Below are positions 1 through 8,328 of a stretch of 30,704 nucleotides of DNA, piece by piece (the stretch's first letter is position 1; each line of letters opens with the position of its first letter). Below the pieces are notes generated by a model, which worked only from the letters and a program-made list of their open reading frames with translations, was not told the origin of the DNA and searched no databases. Position numbers and translations under genes: made by a program. Origin of the DNA: an uncultured Treponema sp. (GTDB lineage: Bacteria; Spirochaetota; Spirochaetia; Treponematales; Treponemataceae); the NCBI GenBank assembly GCA_937893155.1, contig CALBGU010000258.1, forward strand, positions 1 to 30,704, written 5' to 3'.

Positions 1-986
1 GCTTTTTTATGTTCGGGGAGAAACGCCGCGCGGAACGAATTTTTTGCCATTAAGAGCAAATCGTCCGTAGAAAATCCGATTTCGTTAAACGCATTCCAAT
101 ATTCGTCGAGCAATTCCACCTTAAAGAAAAGCGGGTCGTCGGTATTTATCGTGACCAAAAGACCGCGGTCAAAGAAATCGACAATCGGGTGCTCCGAAAG
201 CTCTTTGACATATTTTTTCGTGAACACATTGCTGGTCGGGCACACTTCAAGCGGGATTTGCTTTTCGGCAAGTTCTTTCATCAGATTTTCGTCTTGCACT
301 GACGAAATCCCGTGCCCGATTCTTTCGGCGTGCAAAATCTGTATCGTGTTCCACACCGATTCTGGTCCAACGTCCTCTCCTGCGTGTGCAACCGCGTGCA
401 GCCCTTTTGCTCTCGCTTTGGCAAAAACATCGCCGAACAAATTGGCAGGTCCTTTTTGCTCCGAACCGCCAAGCCCAATGCCGATGACTTCGGGCGTTCT
501 ATAATTCAAAATCAACTCAAGATTGCCCGCCGCATTTTCTGCGCCGAATGTGCGCGACACATCGAGCAACATTCTGATGTCTACGCCTGTTTCCGCCTTG
601 ATTTTTCGCAAATTGCGCGAATAGCTGTCCATCATCTCCGAAAATTTCCAGCCTTTTTTGAGAAATGCGCTTGGGGAGGCAAAAATCTCCGCGTAAGAAA
701 TGCCGTTTCGCAAAATATAGGCTTTCAAATCGTCAAAAAGCAAATCGAAATCAGCAACGCTGTCATACAAATCTTGAATCTCAAGGTATGAACTGATAAA
801 GCCGTTGAGGTCGTTATAACTAAAAAGACGCTGCAGTTCTGCGTCTAATGCAGCTGAATCGAGTTCTGGTTTTCGCCGCGAAATAAAATTTCGGATTGTG
901 CCTCGTCCAACCACAGCTTCTAAGTGCAGATGAATCTCCGCTTTCGGTATTTTTCTGAAAAAATCGTAAAACTCTTCCTTTGTCAT
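1..986 (-). CDS. add: Adenosine deaminase (3' end beyond window)
   Basis: Purine salvage enzyme of the metal-dependent amidohydrolase superfamily; the family hydrolyses adenosine/deoxyadenosine to inosine/deoxyinosine plus ammonia in the cytoplasm. I translated 328 codons on the minus strand. All catalytic motifs are visible at nearly the E. coli Add positions: HLH zinc ligands H19/H21, HAGE with H201 and E204, ERIGHG with H225, and TNTDDP with D283/D284. The usual HLHLDG is HLHLEA here, a variant. E. coli Add is 333 aa, so probably only a short C-terminal tail is missing. The ATG at 986 follows a GAGG ribosome binding site (GTGAGGAAGGTT, about 6 nt spacing). It is divergent from the phosphodiesterase gene at 1193. 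An adenine deaminase or another deaminase of the same fold is less likely given the full motif set. Confidence 0.92.
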   Translation of the reverse strand, partial: MTKEEFYDFFRKIPKAEIHLHLEAVVGRGTIRNFISRRKPELDSAALDAELQRLFSYNDLNGFISSYLEIQDLYDSVADFDLLFDDLKAYILRNGISYAEIFASPSAFLKKGWKFSEMMDSYSRNLRKIKAETGVDIRMLLDVSRTFGAENAAGNLELILNYRTPEVIGIGLGGSEQKGPANLFGDVFAKARAKGLHAVAHAGEDVGPESVWNTIQILHAERIGHGISSVQDENLMKELAEKQIPLEVCPTSNVFTKKYVKELSEHPIVDFFDRGLLVTINTDDPLFFKVELLDEYWNAFNEIGFSTDDLLLMAKNSFRAAFLPEHKK

Positions 987-1139
987 AACCTTCCTCACGT
1001 TGAAACTCTGATATGTTTGCGGAAAATTTCCTGTATAGTTTTATTTTAATGCCGTTGCGCTTAAAAATCAACGACAGCGCGAATTTCTGCAAAAAAAATC
1101 TTTGAAAAACAGGGTGCGCTTTCTGTTCTTTTGCAAAAA

Positions 1140-1148
1140 TGATATAAT
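1140..1148 (+). promoter_or_regulatory. Extended -10 promoter of the YfcE-like gene
   Basis: TGATATAAT is a perfect extended -10 (TGnTATAAT) 44 nt before the ATG at 1193. No convincing -35 is seen, which is usual for extended -10 promoters. An AGGAG ribosome binding site lies at 1181-1185. Confidence 0.65.
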
Positions 1149-1192
1149 TGCGGCAAAATGCGTTGAAGAGATTATTTTTTAGGAGAAAAATT

Positions 1193-1738
1193 ATGAAATA
1201 TTTTATCATTTCGGATATACACGGGTCTGAAGGTGCGCTCAAAATTGCGCTGGAGGCATTTCGCGAGTCAAAAAGCGACTATCTGATTATTTTGGGCGAT
1301 ATTCTGTATCACGGTCCGCGAAATCCGCTTCCCGAATCGCACAACCCCAAAGGCGTGGTTGAGTTGCTCAATCCTCTGGCGGACAAAATCATTGCGTGCC
1401 GCGGGAACTGCGACGCGGAGGTTGACCAAATGCTGCTGTCGTTCCCCGTGCTGAGCGATTACGCGCTGATTGCAGACAACGGGACGCGCCTGTTTTGCAC
1501 GCACGGACACATCTACAACCCCGAGAATCTGCCGCATTTAAGCGGAACAGACTTGTTTTTGTTCGGACACACGCACATTCAAGAACTCTACAAAGCGGAA
1601 GGAAAGCCCGCTATTTGCAACCCCGGTTCAATCTCGCTCCCCAAAGCAAACAGCGCGGCGGGATACGCAATCTACGAAAATCGCTCGATTACGACCTATA
1701 ATCTCGCAGGAAAAATAATCGCCCGCCTCACCGTCTGA
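1193..1738 (+). CDS. yfcE: YfcE/MJ0936-family metallophosphodiesterase
   Basis: Calcineurin-like metallophosphoesterase of 181 aa, the family's usual size. The YfcE family hydrolyses phosphodiesters with Mn2+ in vitro; its cellular substrate is unsettled. The sequence has every metal-binding block: SDIHGS (D9, H11), LGD followed by the YfcE-specific HGPRNPLPE, CRGNCDAEVDQ, THGH, GHTH and NPGSISLPK. The HGPRNPLP and GNCDAEVDQ strings are diagnostic of YfcE rather than other phosphoesterases. The start at 1193 was chosen over an upstream in-frame ATG at 1148 because AGGAG lies 7 nt before it and the upstream ATG overlaps the -10 box. It is monocistronic, convergent with the aldo/keto reductase gene. 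Confidence 0.93.
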   Translation: MKYFIISDIHGSEGALKIALEAFRESKSDYLIILGDILYHGPRNPLPESHNPKGVVELLNPLADKIIACRGNCDAEVDQMLLSFPVLSDYALIADNGTRLFCTHGHIYNPENLPHLSGTDLFLFGHTHIQELYKAEGKPAICNPGSISLPKANSAAGYAIYENRSITTYNLAGKIIARLTV

Positions 1739-1766
1739 TTGTTTGCGCACGGAAACGGCTTCGCTG

Positions 1767-1791
1767 AAAAACAGCAATGCGCTCTGTTTTT
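1767..1791. terminator. Probable bidirectional terminator
   Basis: AAAAACAG and CTGTTTTT form an 8-bp stem around a 9-nt loop between the convergent yfcE and aldo/keto reductase genes. It gives a U-rich 3' arm in either direction and overlaps the last codon of the reductase. The stem is AT-rich, so strength is uncertain. Confidence 0.5.
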
Positions 1792-2776
1792 AGCCTAGAA
1801 TGGAATCGATGGCGGATAGTTCGTCGTCGGAAAAATCGGTTTTCTCAAGGATTTTTACGTTCTGAGCAATCTGCTCGGCGCGGCTTGAACCAGTCAGCAC
1901 GGAAGTCAGGCGGTTCTTTCGCAATGCCCACGACAGCGCCATCTCCGAAAGCGATTGCCCGCGGTTTTTCGCAAGCTCGTTGAGTGCGCGGAGTTTTGTG
2001 CGCAGTTCGTCTGTGATGTGCTCCGGGCGCAAAAAGCGGCTTTTGGTGGCGCGGCTTCCTTCGGGAATGCCGTCAAGATATTTGTCGGTCAAAATCCCCT
2101 GCGCGAGCGGACAAAATGCGATGCTCCCCGCTCCCATGCCGTCGAGTGCGTCAAAAAGTCCGTCGGCTTCGGGCGCGCGACAGAGCATATTGTAGCGGAA
2201 TTGATTGATGAGAAGCGGCGTGCCGTTTGCCTTGAGAATTTCTGCCGCTTTTTTCGTTTGCTCTGCGTTGTAATTCGAGATGCCCACATACAGCGCCTTG
2301 CCGCTTTTCACGATGTCCGAAAGTGCGCCCATCGTCTCTTCCAGCGGCGTTTCGCTGTCGGGACGGTGATGATAAAAGATGTCCACATACTCCAAGCCCA
2401 TACGCTTGAGGCTCTGGTCAAGGCTGGCAATCAGGTATTTTCGGCTGCCCCAATTCCCGTACGGACCGTCCCACATCTCAAATCCTGCTTTGGTGGAAAT
2501 TATCATTTCATCGCGATAGGGGCGCAGGTCGCTTTTGAGGATTCTGCCAAAATTTTCCTCCGCGCTTCCGGGCTCTGGACCGTAATTGTTCGCAAGGTCA
2601 AAATGCGTAATGCCGCAATCGAATGCCGTGAACAGCAGCCGTTTTTGATTTTCCAGCGAATCGACCGAGCCAAAATTGTGCCACAGTCCCAACGAAACGC
2701 GCGGCAGCAAAAGCCCCGATTTTCCGCATCTGGTATACTGCATTTTTTCATACCGAAGTGAATGTGCGTTGTACAT
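1790..2776 (-). CDS. Aldo/keto reductase, YghZ/Kv-beta type
   Basis: NADPH-dependent aldo/keto reductase, 328 aa, a cytoplasmic TIM barrel. The catalytic tetrad is visible as D60 and Y65 (FDLANNYGP), K96 (STKAG) and H137 (FYHHRPD). The EPGSAEENFG stretch and GNWGSRKYL strongly resemble the YghZ (L-glyceraldehyde-3-phosphate reductase) and Kv-beta subgroup. The C-terminal GSSRAEQIAQN is the NADP-binding segment. The true substrate cannot be read from sequence. The start at 2776 is favoured by AGAGAGG about 6 nt upstream, although M12 (MQYTRCGKSGL) is where many homologues begin. Only 10 nt separate it from the upstream esterase gene, so the two are probably co-transcribed. Confidence 0.9.
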   Translation of the reverse strand: MYNAHSLRYEKMQYTRCGKSGLLLPRVSLGLWHNFGSVDSLENQKRLLFTAFDCGITHFDLANNYGPEPGSAEENFGRILKSDLRPYRDEMIISTKAGFEMWDGPYGNWGSRKYLIASLDQSLKRMGLEYVDIFYHHRPDSETPLEETMGALSDIVKSGKALYVGISNYNAEQTKKAAEILKANGTPLLINQFRYNMLCRAPEADGLFDALDGMGAGSIAFCPLAQGILTDKYLDGIPEGSRATKSRFLRPEHITDELRTKLRALNELAKNRGQSLSEMALSWALRKNRLTSVLTGSSRAEQIAQNVKILEKTDFSDDELSAIDSILG

Positions 2777-2786
2777 ACGAACCTCT

Positions 2787-3926
2787 CTATTTCATCAAAT
2801 TAAAAATATGCGCTAAAAGAGCTTGCGACGCGGCTTTGTGCGTTGCGCGCCCCGGGTGGTTGAGCGAGCCTACTGCGTCGCAGTCCGAACTGTCGCTGAC
2901 GGCTGGCAGGCGAACGAACGAAATGGCGGTGTCGCCTGTTTTTTGGGCAAAATCCTCAAGGCATTTTTCGATTTCGTCGCCAAAATCGTGGGTGCACATA
3001 CCGTATGCCCAGATGATTTGTGCCTGTGGATTGCGTGTGCGGATTTTTGCAACAAAATCAGTGACGGCGTGCAAAAACAACGCAACATCGCTTTTGCACG
3101 GATTTCCGTTTTCATCGAGGTGCATTTTCCAGACCGTGCCGTCGCTTGCGGTTTTGGCGGGCGAATGGAATGCATTTGCATCGTTTGTTCCCAAGTTGAC
3201 GACCACAAAATCGCTTTTCCACGCCGAAAAATCGTTTGGAAGATGTGCGCCGCAGTTTTCATTCAGATTTTCATTCAGAACAGAACACACCGAATCATAA
3301 TGCGGCGGAAGCGTGCAGGTGCGGTCGTTGTCCCAGCCCGAAAATACGCCCCAGCCGCTCTGCGACAAAAATCTGAAATCAGCATTGAGTGCGCGGGCGG
3401 TCAAAAGCGCGTAACTTCCGCGAAGAGAAATCCACGACGAATTCCAGTCCGCTTCGCTTTTTGCGCCGCACAATCCTTCTCCCGTGGTAATGCTGTCTCC
3501 CACAAACTCGATGTTTGCCCGAAACGGCGCAGGGCTCAAAAACGGCTCTGCGGAAAAATCGGCAGGAACTCCCAGCGCGTGAACCAAAAGGCTGTGCTTT
3601 TCGTCGCCTGCCATTGCCTGCGTTTCTTTGAGCAGTTCAATGTTTCGCTTGATGCCCGGCGTGAGCGAACACAGCAGATACCAGCGTTTTGTGCGCTCAA
3701 GAACGAACCGCGAAAGTAAATCGCCGTCCACCCACACGCCAACCCAAATCGCCTGCTCTCCGTAATCCGCTTCAAGCTCTGCCCACAGCTCTCCCGCGGT
3801 GGTGTTCACCAAAAAACCGCTCGCCGTCCAAAACAGAGCCGTTGCATTTCCTGTTTTGCCGTTTCGCCCGTACCAGTGTATGTTTTTTGCTGACGGAGGG
3901 AAAATCTTCAAATCTTTTTCATTCAT
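2787..3926 (-). CDS. SGNH/GDSL esterase, CE2-like carbohydrate esterase
   Basis: About 379 aa with two parts: an N-terminal beta-rich domain (about 1-135) and a C-terminal SGNH hydrolase domain. This arrangement is typical of carbohydrate esterase family 2, which removes acetyl groups from xylan or glucomannan. Visible blocks are GDSITTGEG (nucleophile S145), SGWG (190-193), GTND (246-249) and NHPGRATH (H357). The Asp expected three residues before the catalytic His is Ser (SLNH), so an Asp-less Ser-His arrangement is implied. No signal peptide is seen, suggesting cytoplasmic action on imported oligosaccharides. The ATG at 3926 lacks a Shine-Dalgarno but lies 6 nt after an extended -10. A GTG at 3974 is an alternative start without a ribosome binding site. 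It is the first gene of a pair with the aldo/keto reductase. Confidence 0.82.
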   Translation of the reverse strand: MNEKDLKIFPPSAKNIHWYGRNGKTGNATALFWTASGFLVNTTAGELWAELEADYGEQAIWVGVWVDGDLLSRFVLERTKRWYLLCSLTPGIKRNIELLKETQAMAGDEKHSLLVHALGVPADFSAEPFLSPAPFRANIEFVGDSITTGEGLCGAKSEADWNSSWISLRGSYALLTARALNADFRFLSQSGWGVFSGWDNDRTCTLPPHYDSVCSVLNENLNENCGAHLPNDFSAWKSDFVVVNLGTNDANAFHSPAKTASDGTVWKMHLDENGNPCKSDVALFLHAVTDFVAKIRTRNPQAQIIWAYGMCTHDFGDEIEKCLEDFAQKTGDTAISFVRLPAVSDSSDCDAVGSLNHPGRATHKAASQALLAHIFNLMK

Positions 3927-3932
3927 ACCAAA

Positions 3933-3941
3933 AGTATACCA
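3933..3941 (-). promoter_or_regulatory. Extended -10 promoter of the esterase gene; leaderless start likely
   Basis: TGGTATACT on the minus strand (TGnTATACT) ends 6 nt before the ATG at 3926. Initiation would fall on or next to the A of the start codon. No -35 is recognisable. Confidence 0.6.
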
Positions 3942-4063
3942 CAGGATTTTAGAAAGCGTTTGAGAAAAATACACCGAAAAGGAATTTTTGCAACATATAT
4001 AAAATCCACAAAAATAAAACCGATAATAAAAGAGTTATTGCAAAAGAACAAGGGGATATTCTG

Positions 4064-7000
4064 ATGAAAAAATCGGAAAAATTATCGCTCGTAGTAAGCG
4101 TGATTTTGTTTGTATTTGCGGCGTTGTTTTCTATTGCATTGCTTTCACAGTTGTTTGGGGCAGGCGGAAATACGGCGTTTCATTCTTTAGGCGCGTTGCT
4201 GCTCGGCGCGTATGGCGCGGGAAGTGCGCTTATTCCAGCGTTTTTGCTCGCTGCGGGTATTTTGAGTTTTCTGCCAACATGGTCGATTCGCCGTTGGCTG
4301 ATGCTTGCTTCATCTATCGTTCCGTTTTTTACGATTATCGTTACTGAAAAATTTTGCGCAGGATTTTCCCGCGAAGGCGACTTGCTCGGCGCGGTAAAAA
4401 TCGGCGTTGCGGTCGTGATTTGCGTGTTGTGCTTGATTTTGGAATATCTTTCGTGCTGCATTGCCGCCGATAGCCTTGACCGCTGGATTTTCGAGCATTT
4501 CAGTTCTGATGACAGCGCGAAAGACGAAACGGAAGAAAAGGCTGAAACATCTGCGATTGATTCGCTTTCACATACTGACGAACCGAAAGGCGAGGACGGT
4601 GCGGCATCTGCGGAAAATCCCGAGAAGGCTGAACAGGTGCACTCAGTTTCTGAAAATGCGGAGTCTGCAAAAGCCGAGGCAGAGAATGAAGAAAACTCTG
4701 TTCAAACTCCAGAACAGTCTTCCGCACAGAACGCACAGAACATAGAACAGAACGAGGAAAATCCTGAAGACGCAGAATCTGTGGCTGAAGTCCCTGCGGA
4801 GAATAGTGCGCAGGAAAGCGACGCTGCAAAGGAAAATGCTTCGAGTGAGAGCGAAGAAACGGAAAAAGCCGAAGAGCCTGCTCCTGCTGAAACTGCCGCG
4901 GTAACTACGGCGATGTTCTCGGTGAGCGAAGATGAGATTGAGCGAGCACGGCAAGCAGAACAAGCCGAGCTCCAAAAAAAAAAGCTAACTGAAAATTTTG
5001 ATAATGCGCCCACCGTGGTTGCCGATTCAGAGCAAACCGTTGTGGCAGACAAACCGATAACAACCGAAGACGATTCGTTTGTTATCGTTCCGGTGGCGGA
5101 AGACGAAGCGGCTTTTATAACCGACGATGCGACAGAACAGACCGAAATTGAGCCTCATAGCAATGTGATTGATTTGTCGGGCAATACGGATTATTTTGCG
5201 GAGTCTGAAATGCCTTCGACTTCGGTTTATGCCGAAGAGCCGCTTGTGCCGCCCGAAGAAAAAAAGCCGAGCGTTTTTGACAAAGCCATTGAAGCCGTGG
5301 ACGAACGCTCAAAACTTGCGCAGACAAAAACGGACTCGCTCGACGCGGATTTCTTTGACATCGATATGAATGAAGAAGACGACGATGAGCGGGCAGCGCG
5401 TGAAGAGCGCGAAAAAACGATGTTTGCGTATGAAGACCGCCCGCTTGTTATGGAACGGCTGGAACCCGTAACCGTGGGCGAGTTTGACCAATCGGTGTCT
5501 GAGCCGCTGAATCCTGTGTTTGAAAAAATGGAGCAGGACGTACAGGCATCTCTTCCCGAAATCGAACTGCCAGAGCCAGAAAGACAAGAAATCCCAGAAA
5601 GCGCTGAAATCGAGCAATCGGAAGCCGATGAATTTGAGACTGCGCAGAAAAATTGTGCGGCAGAATCGGAAAATCCTGCGGCTGAAATCGAAAGCCAAAT
5701 CACTGAAAATAACTCGGTGGGCGAGCCGACGTTTGACGACGCGGAGAATGTGCCTGAGCAAAATGAGCGCGCTGAAACTACAGAAAATCCTGAGGAAAGC
5801 GCCGAGCCGAGACTGGACGAAACCTCCCCGCGCCATTCGCTTTTGCAGACGGCAATGCAAATGAAAGATGCGTTAAACGGGCAAGAACCTTCTGCTCAAA
5901 CGGAAAGCTCGGTGGCAGCTGCTGAAGAGCCGTCAGTCGAAAATGACGATGAAAAAACGGAAATCGCTTCCGAAAATCTGGAAAACAGCGAAATTGCTCA
6001 AGAAAATGCCTTCGATAATGATACAGCGGAAACCGAAATTGCAGTCGAAAATGACACGGCTGAAATCGGCGAGGGCGAAACAACAGAAAACGAAGAGCAG
6101 CCTGTTGCCCTCGAAGAGCAGCCTGCCACTGTTGAAGAACCGCCTTTGGCTGTGGAAGAGAAACCGCCCGTGGCAGTTGAGAAGCCGTCTGCGACGGTCA
6201 GAAAAGAATATAGCGTGCCGACGGATATTTTAACGGCGTACAGCGAAAATCCGTATTGGGAAATCGACGAGGAAACAAAGCAGGCTGCGGAAAATCTCAC
6301 GAACACATTGAGCGAGTTCAAAATCGACGCGGAAGTTACGGGAATCCGAAAAGGTCCTGTCGTTACGATGTTTGAGATGTTGCCGGCTCCTGGCGTGAAA
6401 TTGAGCAAAATCGTTGCATTGCAAGACAATATTGCGCTTCGCCTTGCCGCAAAGAGCGTGCGTATCGTTGCCCCAATCCCCGGAAAGCGCGCCGTCGGTA
6501 TTGAAGTGCCGAACAAAGAGCGCGCCGTGGTCAGCTTCCGCGAAATCATCGAGGAAAATAATCCTGCGTGGACAAAAATGGCGGTGCCTGTCATTCTCGG
6601 AAAAGATATTTCGGGCGAATCAAAGATTATGGATTTGGTCAAAACGCCGCATTTGCTTATTGCTGGCGCGACGGGTGCGGGAAAATCGGTCTGCGTCAAT
6701 TCGCTTATCCTTTCGATTCTTTACAAGCGAAGTCCTGAACAGGTGCGCTTGATTTTGATTGACCCGAAAATCGTCGAACTTAAATTGTACAACGACATTC
6801 CGCATTTGCTTACCCCTGTTATCACCGAGCCGAAAAAGGCGTTTCAGGCGTTGCAGTACTGCCTTTGCGAAATGGAGCGGCGATATGCTCTTCTCGACGG
6901 AATGCAGGTGCGCGACATCGAAAATTACAACAAGCGCATTGTGGAACGCAACATTGCGACGGAAAAACTGCCGTATATCGTGGTGATTATCGACGAGTTC

Positions 7001-7618
7001 GCCGACCTTATGGCGACGAGCGGCAAGGAACTGGAAACGACGGTTGCACGCTTGTGCGCAATGAGCCGCGCTGTCGGTATTCATTTGGTGCTTGCCACTC
7101 AACGCCCGTCAATCGACGTTATCACGGGTCTTATCAAGGCAAATATCCCGAGCCGAATTGCGTTTATGGTTGCTTCAAAAATGGACAGCCGCATTATCAT
7201 CGACCAAATCGGCGCGGAAAAACTTTTGGGCAAAGGCGATATGCTTTATGCAGGTGTGGTTGACCCGTTCCCGACGCGCATTCAGGGCACGCTCGTTAAC
7301 GACCTTGAGGTTGAAAACGTTGTGGATTACGTCAAGCGATTTGGCGAGCCTGATTATATCGATGACGAGATTTTCATTGATGACGACGAAGACGAGGATT
7401 CAAACGAATCTTCATATCAGTCAGAGGGCGAAGACCCGCTGTATGATAAGGCTCTCGACATCGTTATTCAGGCAGGCAAAGCGAGCGCGAGCTATATTCA
7501 GCGCAGGCTGAAAATCGGCTATAACCGCGCCGCGCGTTTGGTCGAGGAGATGGAAGCGCGAGGCATCGTCGGACCTGCCAACGGCTCAAAGCCGCGCGAG
7601 ATTATCCACATGCCGTAA
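4064..7618 (+). CDS. ftsK: DNA translocase FtsK/SpoIIIE with very long acidic linker
   Basis: Septum-anchored ATP-driven DNA pump that clears and aligns chromosome termini during division. The 1184-aa protein has four N-terminal membrane segments (about 8-30, 37-64, 74-94 and 110-135). A linker of about 570 residues (about 145-715), very rich in Glu, Ala, Ser and Asn, follows. The motor starts near 719: alpha subdomain, Walker A GATGAGKS (868-875), Walker B VVIIDEFADL (D977/E978), the LATQRPS sensor, and a C-terminal gamma winged helix (about 1125-1184) that in homologues reads polar DNA motifs. It is longer than Bacillus SpoIIIE (about 790 aa) because of the linker. The start at 4064 has an AAGGGG ribosome binding site. 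It is monocistronic and followed by a terminator. Confidence 0.96.
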   Translation: MKKSEKLSLVVSVILFVFAALFSIALLSQLFGAGGNTAFHSLGALLLGAYGAGSALIPAFLLAAGILSFLPTWSIRRWLMLASSIVPFFTIIVTEKFCAGFSREGDLLGAVKIGVAVVICVLCLILEYLSCCIAADSLDRWIFEHFSSDDSAKDETEEKAETSAIDSLSHTDEPKGEDGAASAENPEKAEQVHSVSENAESAKAEAENEENSVQTPEQSSAQNAQNIEQNEENPEDAESVAEVPAENSAQESDAAKENASSESEETEKAEEPAPAETAAVTTAMFSVSEDEIERARQAEQAELQKKKLTENFDNAPTVVADSEQTVVADKPITTEDDSFVIVPVAEDEAAFITDDATEQTEIEPHSNVIDLSGNTDYFAESEMPSTSVYAEEPLVPPEEKKPSVFDKAIEAVDERSKLAQTKTDSLDADFFDIDMNEEDDDERAAREEREKTMFAYEDRPLVMERLEPVTVGEFDQSVSEPLNPVFEKMEQDVQASLPEIELPEPERQEIPESAEIEQSEADEFETAQKNCAAESENPAAEIESQITENNSVGEPTFDDAENVPEQNERAETTENPEESAEPRLDETSPRHSLLQTAMQMKDALNGQEPSAQTESSVAAAEEPSVENDDEKTEIASENLENSEIAQENAFDNDTAETEIAVENDTAEIGEGETTENEEQPVALEEQPATVEEPPLAVEEKPPVAVEKPSATVRKEYSVPTDILTAYSENPYWEIDEETKQAAENLTNTLSEFKIDAEVTGIRKGPVVTMFEMLPAPGVKLSKIVALQDNIALRLAAKSVRIVAPIPGKRAVGIEVPNKERAVVSFREIIEENNPAWTKMAVPVILGKDISGESKIMDLVKTPHLLIAGATGAGKSVCVNSLILSILYKRSPEQVRLILIDPKIVELKLYNDIPHLLTPVITEPKKAFQALQYCLCEMERRYALLDGMQVRDIENYNKRIVERNIATEKLPYIVVIIDEFADLMATSGKELETTVARLCAMSRAVGIHLVLATQRPSIDVITGLIKANIPSRIAFMVASKMDSRIIIDQIGAEKLLGKGDMLYAGVVDPFPTRIQGTLVNDLEVENVVDYVKRFGEPDYIDDEIFIDDDEDEDSNESSYQSEGEDPLYDKALDIVIQAGKASASYIQRRLKIGYNRAARLVEEMEARGIVGPANGSKPREIIHMP

Positions 7619-7645
7619 TCCGTCGCGGACGCTTTTTAGATATAC

Positions 7646-7729
7646 TGTCATTGCCGTACTTGATACGGCAATCTTTTTTGCATTTGATTACGATGAAAGA
7701 TTATCGAGAGAGATAATGACAGAAGTCAT
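7646..7729. repeat. Dispersed repeat element with three hairpins
   Basis: Starts with CTGTCATT and the terminator stem, then two more inverted repeats: ATTATC/GATAAT (7700-7717) and ATGAC/GTCAT (7716-7729). The opening 30 bases align with those at 14808-14837 (CTGTCATT.CCG.ACTT....CGG.AATCT). No ORF of note is present. Looks like a REP or MITE-like intergenic element; it has no transposase. Confidence 0.55.
7650..7679 (+). terminator. Terminator of ftsK (member of a dispersed hairpin repeat)
   Basis: ATTGCCGTA and TACGGCAAT form a perfect 9-bp stem with a 5-nt loop, followed by CTTTTTT. It lies 31 nt after the ftsK stop. The flanks resemble the hairpin at 14808, see the repeat entries. Confidence 0.85.
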
Positions 7730-7745
7730 CTTGCCAGCAAGAAAT

Positions 7746-7970
7746 GCCGCCGCATTTTGTTTTGGCTTGTTGAAGTGCTTCAAAACCCCGCCGCACTTTG
7801 TTTTGGCTCGTTGAAGTGCTACAAAACGCCGCTGCATTTTGTTTTGGCTCGTTGAAGTGCTACAAAACGCCGCCGCATTTTGTTTTGGCTCGTTGAAGTG
7901 CTACAAAACGCCGCCGCATTCTGTTTTGTGCCGTTGAAGTGCTTCAAAACGCCGCCGCATTCTGTTTTGT
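7746..7970. repeat. 41-bp tandem repeat array (5 full copies plus a partial)
   Basis: Copies start at 7746, 7787, 7828, 7869, 7910 and 7951 (partial, 20 bp), an exact 41-bp period. The unit begins GCCGCCGCATTTTGTTTTGG and continues CTCGTTGAAGTGCTACAAAAC. Copies differ by a few substitutions and no indels. First and fifth copies carry the perfect inverted repeat TTGAAGTGCTTCAA; the middle copies have CTACAA. CAAAAC and GTTTTG can pair across neighbouring units. 41 is not a multiple of 3, so this is not a protein repeat. It is not a CRISPR because there are no unique spacers. Confidence 0.9.
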
Positions 7971-7995
7971 TCAGAATAAGAAGTAAGGAGGACCG

Positions 7996-8328
7996 ATGAA
8001 AAAAGCGATTTTGTTTCTTTTATTTCTGATGTTTGCGATAACGTCCTGTGTTTTCTATGGACCGCACATAGATTATCCTCCAACTCCTGCGTTTCCCCAG
8101 CGATACAGGACTTGGCTAAACGTGTCGAAGAAAAACGGTGTAACTTGTGGCTTCGATTTCCATAATTATGAAACATCGTTTTTGCCGCAAGTTTGCGGAT
8201 TTGACGGAGATGGTGGCGGTGCTTACTATGAAAGAGAAAGCGGGCGGAAAAAATCGGGGCGCACAATGACAATCATCGTTGACCCCGATTTTGTATCGCG
8301 TATTTTTATTTCTGCGACTGTTTTTTGA
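7996..8328 (+). CDS. Small predicted lipoprotein, unknown function
   Basis: A 110-aa ORF with a type II signal peptide: MKK, a hydrophobic stretch (4-15) and a lipobox ending ITSC (Cys18), so the mature part would be a surface or periplasmic lipoprotein of about 93 aa. A strong AAGGAGG ribosome binding site sits 6 nt before the ATG. I recognise no domain; the N-terminal mature part is Pro/Tyr-rich and there are two further Cys residues. The 3' end is odd. The last 25 codons run through the hairpin that terminates cstA, and the stop lies 23 nt inside the convergent cstA ORF. The original C-terminus may therefore have been lost. Confidence 0.6.
   Translation: MKKAILFLLFLMFAITSCVFYGPHIDYPPTPAFPQRYRTWLNVSKKNGVTCGFDFHNYETSFLPQVCGFDGDGGGAYYERESGRKKSGRTMTIIVDPDFVSRIFISATVF
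8246..8292 (-). terminator. Terminator of cstA
   Basis: On the minus strand AAAATCGGGG and CCCCGATTTT form a perfect 10-bp stem, with an inner CAACGA/TCATTG pairing, followed by TTTTTT. It lies 14 nt beyond the cstA stop and inside the opposite-strand lipoprotein ORF. Confidence 0.85.

Noticed and set aside
1955..2761. Plus-strand ORF opposite the aldo/keto reductase
   Set aside because: Its product has no family features, while the minus strand encodes a complete aldo/keto reductase with catalytic tetrad.
2823..3719. Long plus-strand ORF opposite the esterase
   Set aside because: Arg/Cys-rich shadow without a ribosome binding site; the minus strand has all SGNH blocks.
5998..6699. Minus-strand ORFs within ftsK
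   Set aside because: Low-complexity shadows of the Glu/Ala-rich linker and motor domain.
7746..7970. CRISPR array
   Set aside because: The units are contiguous 41-bp tandem repeats without unique spacers, and there are no cas genes nearby.
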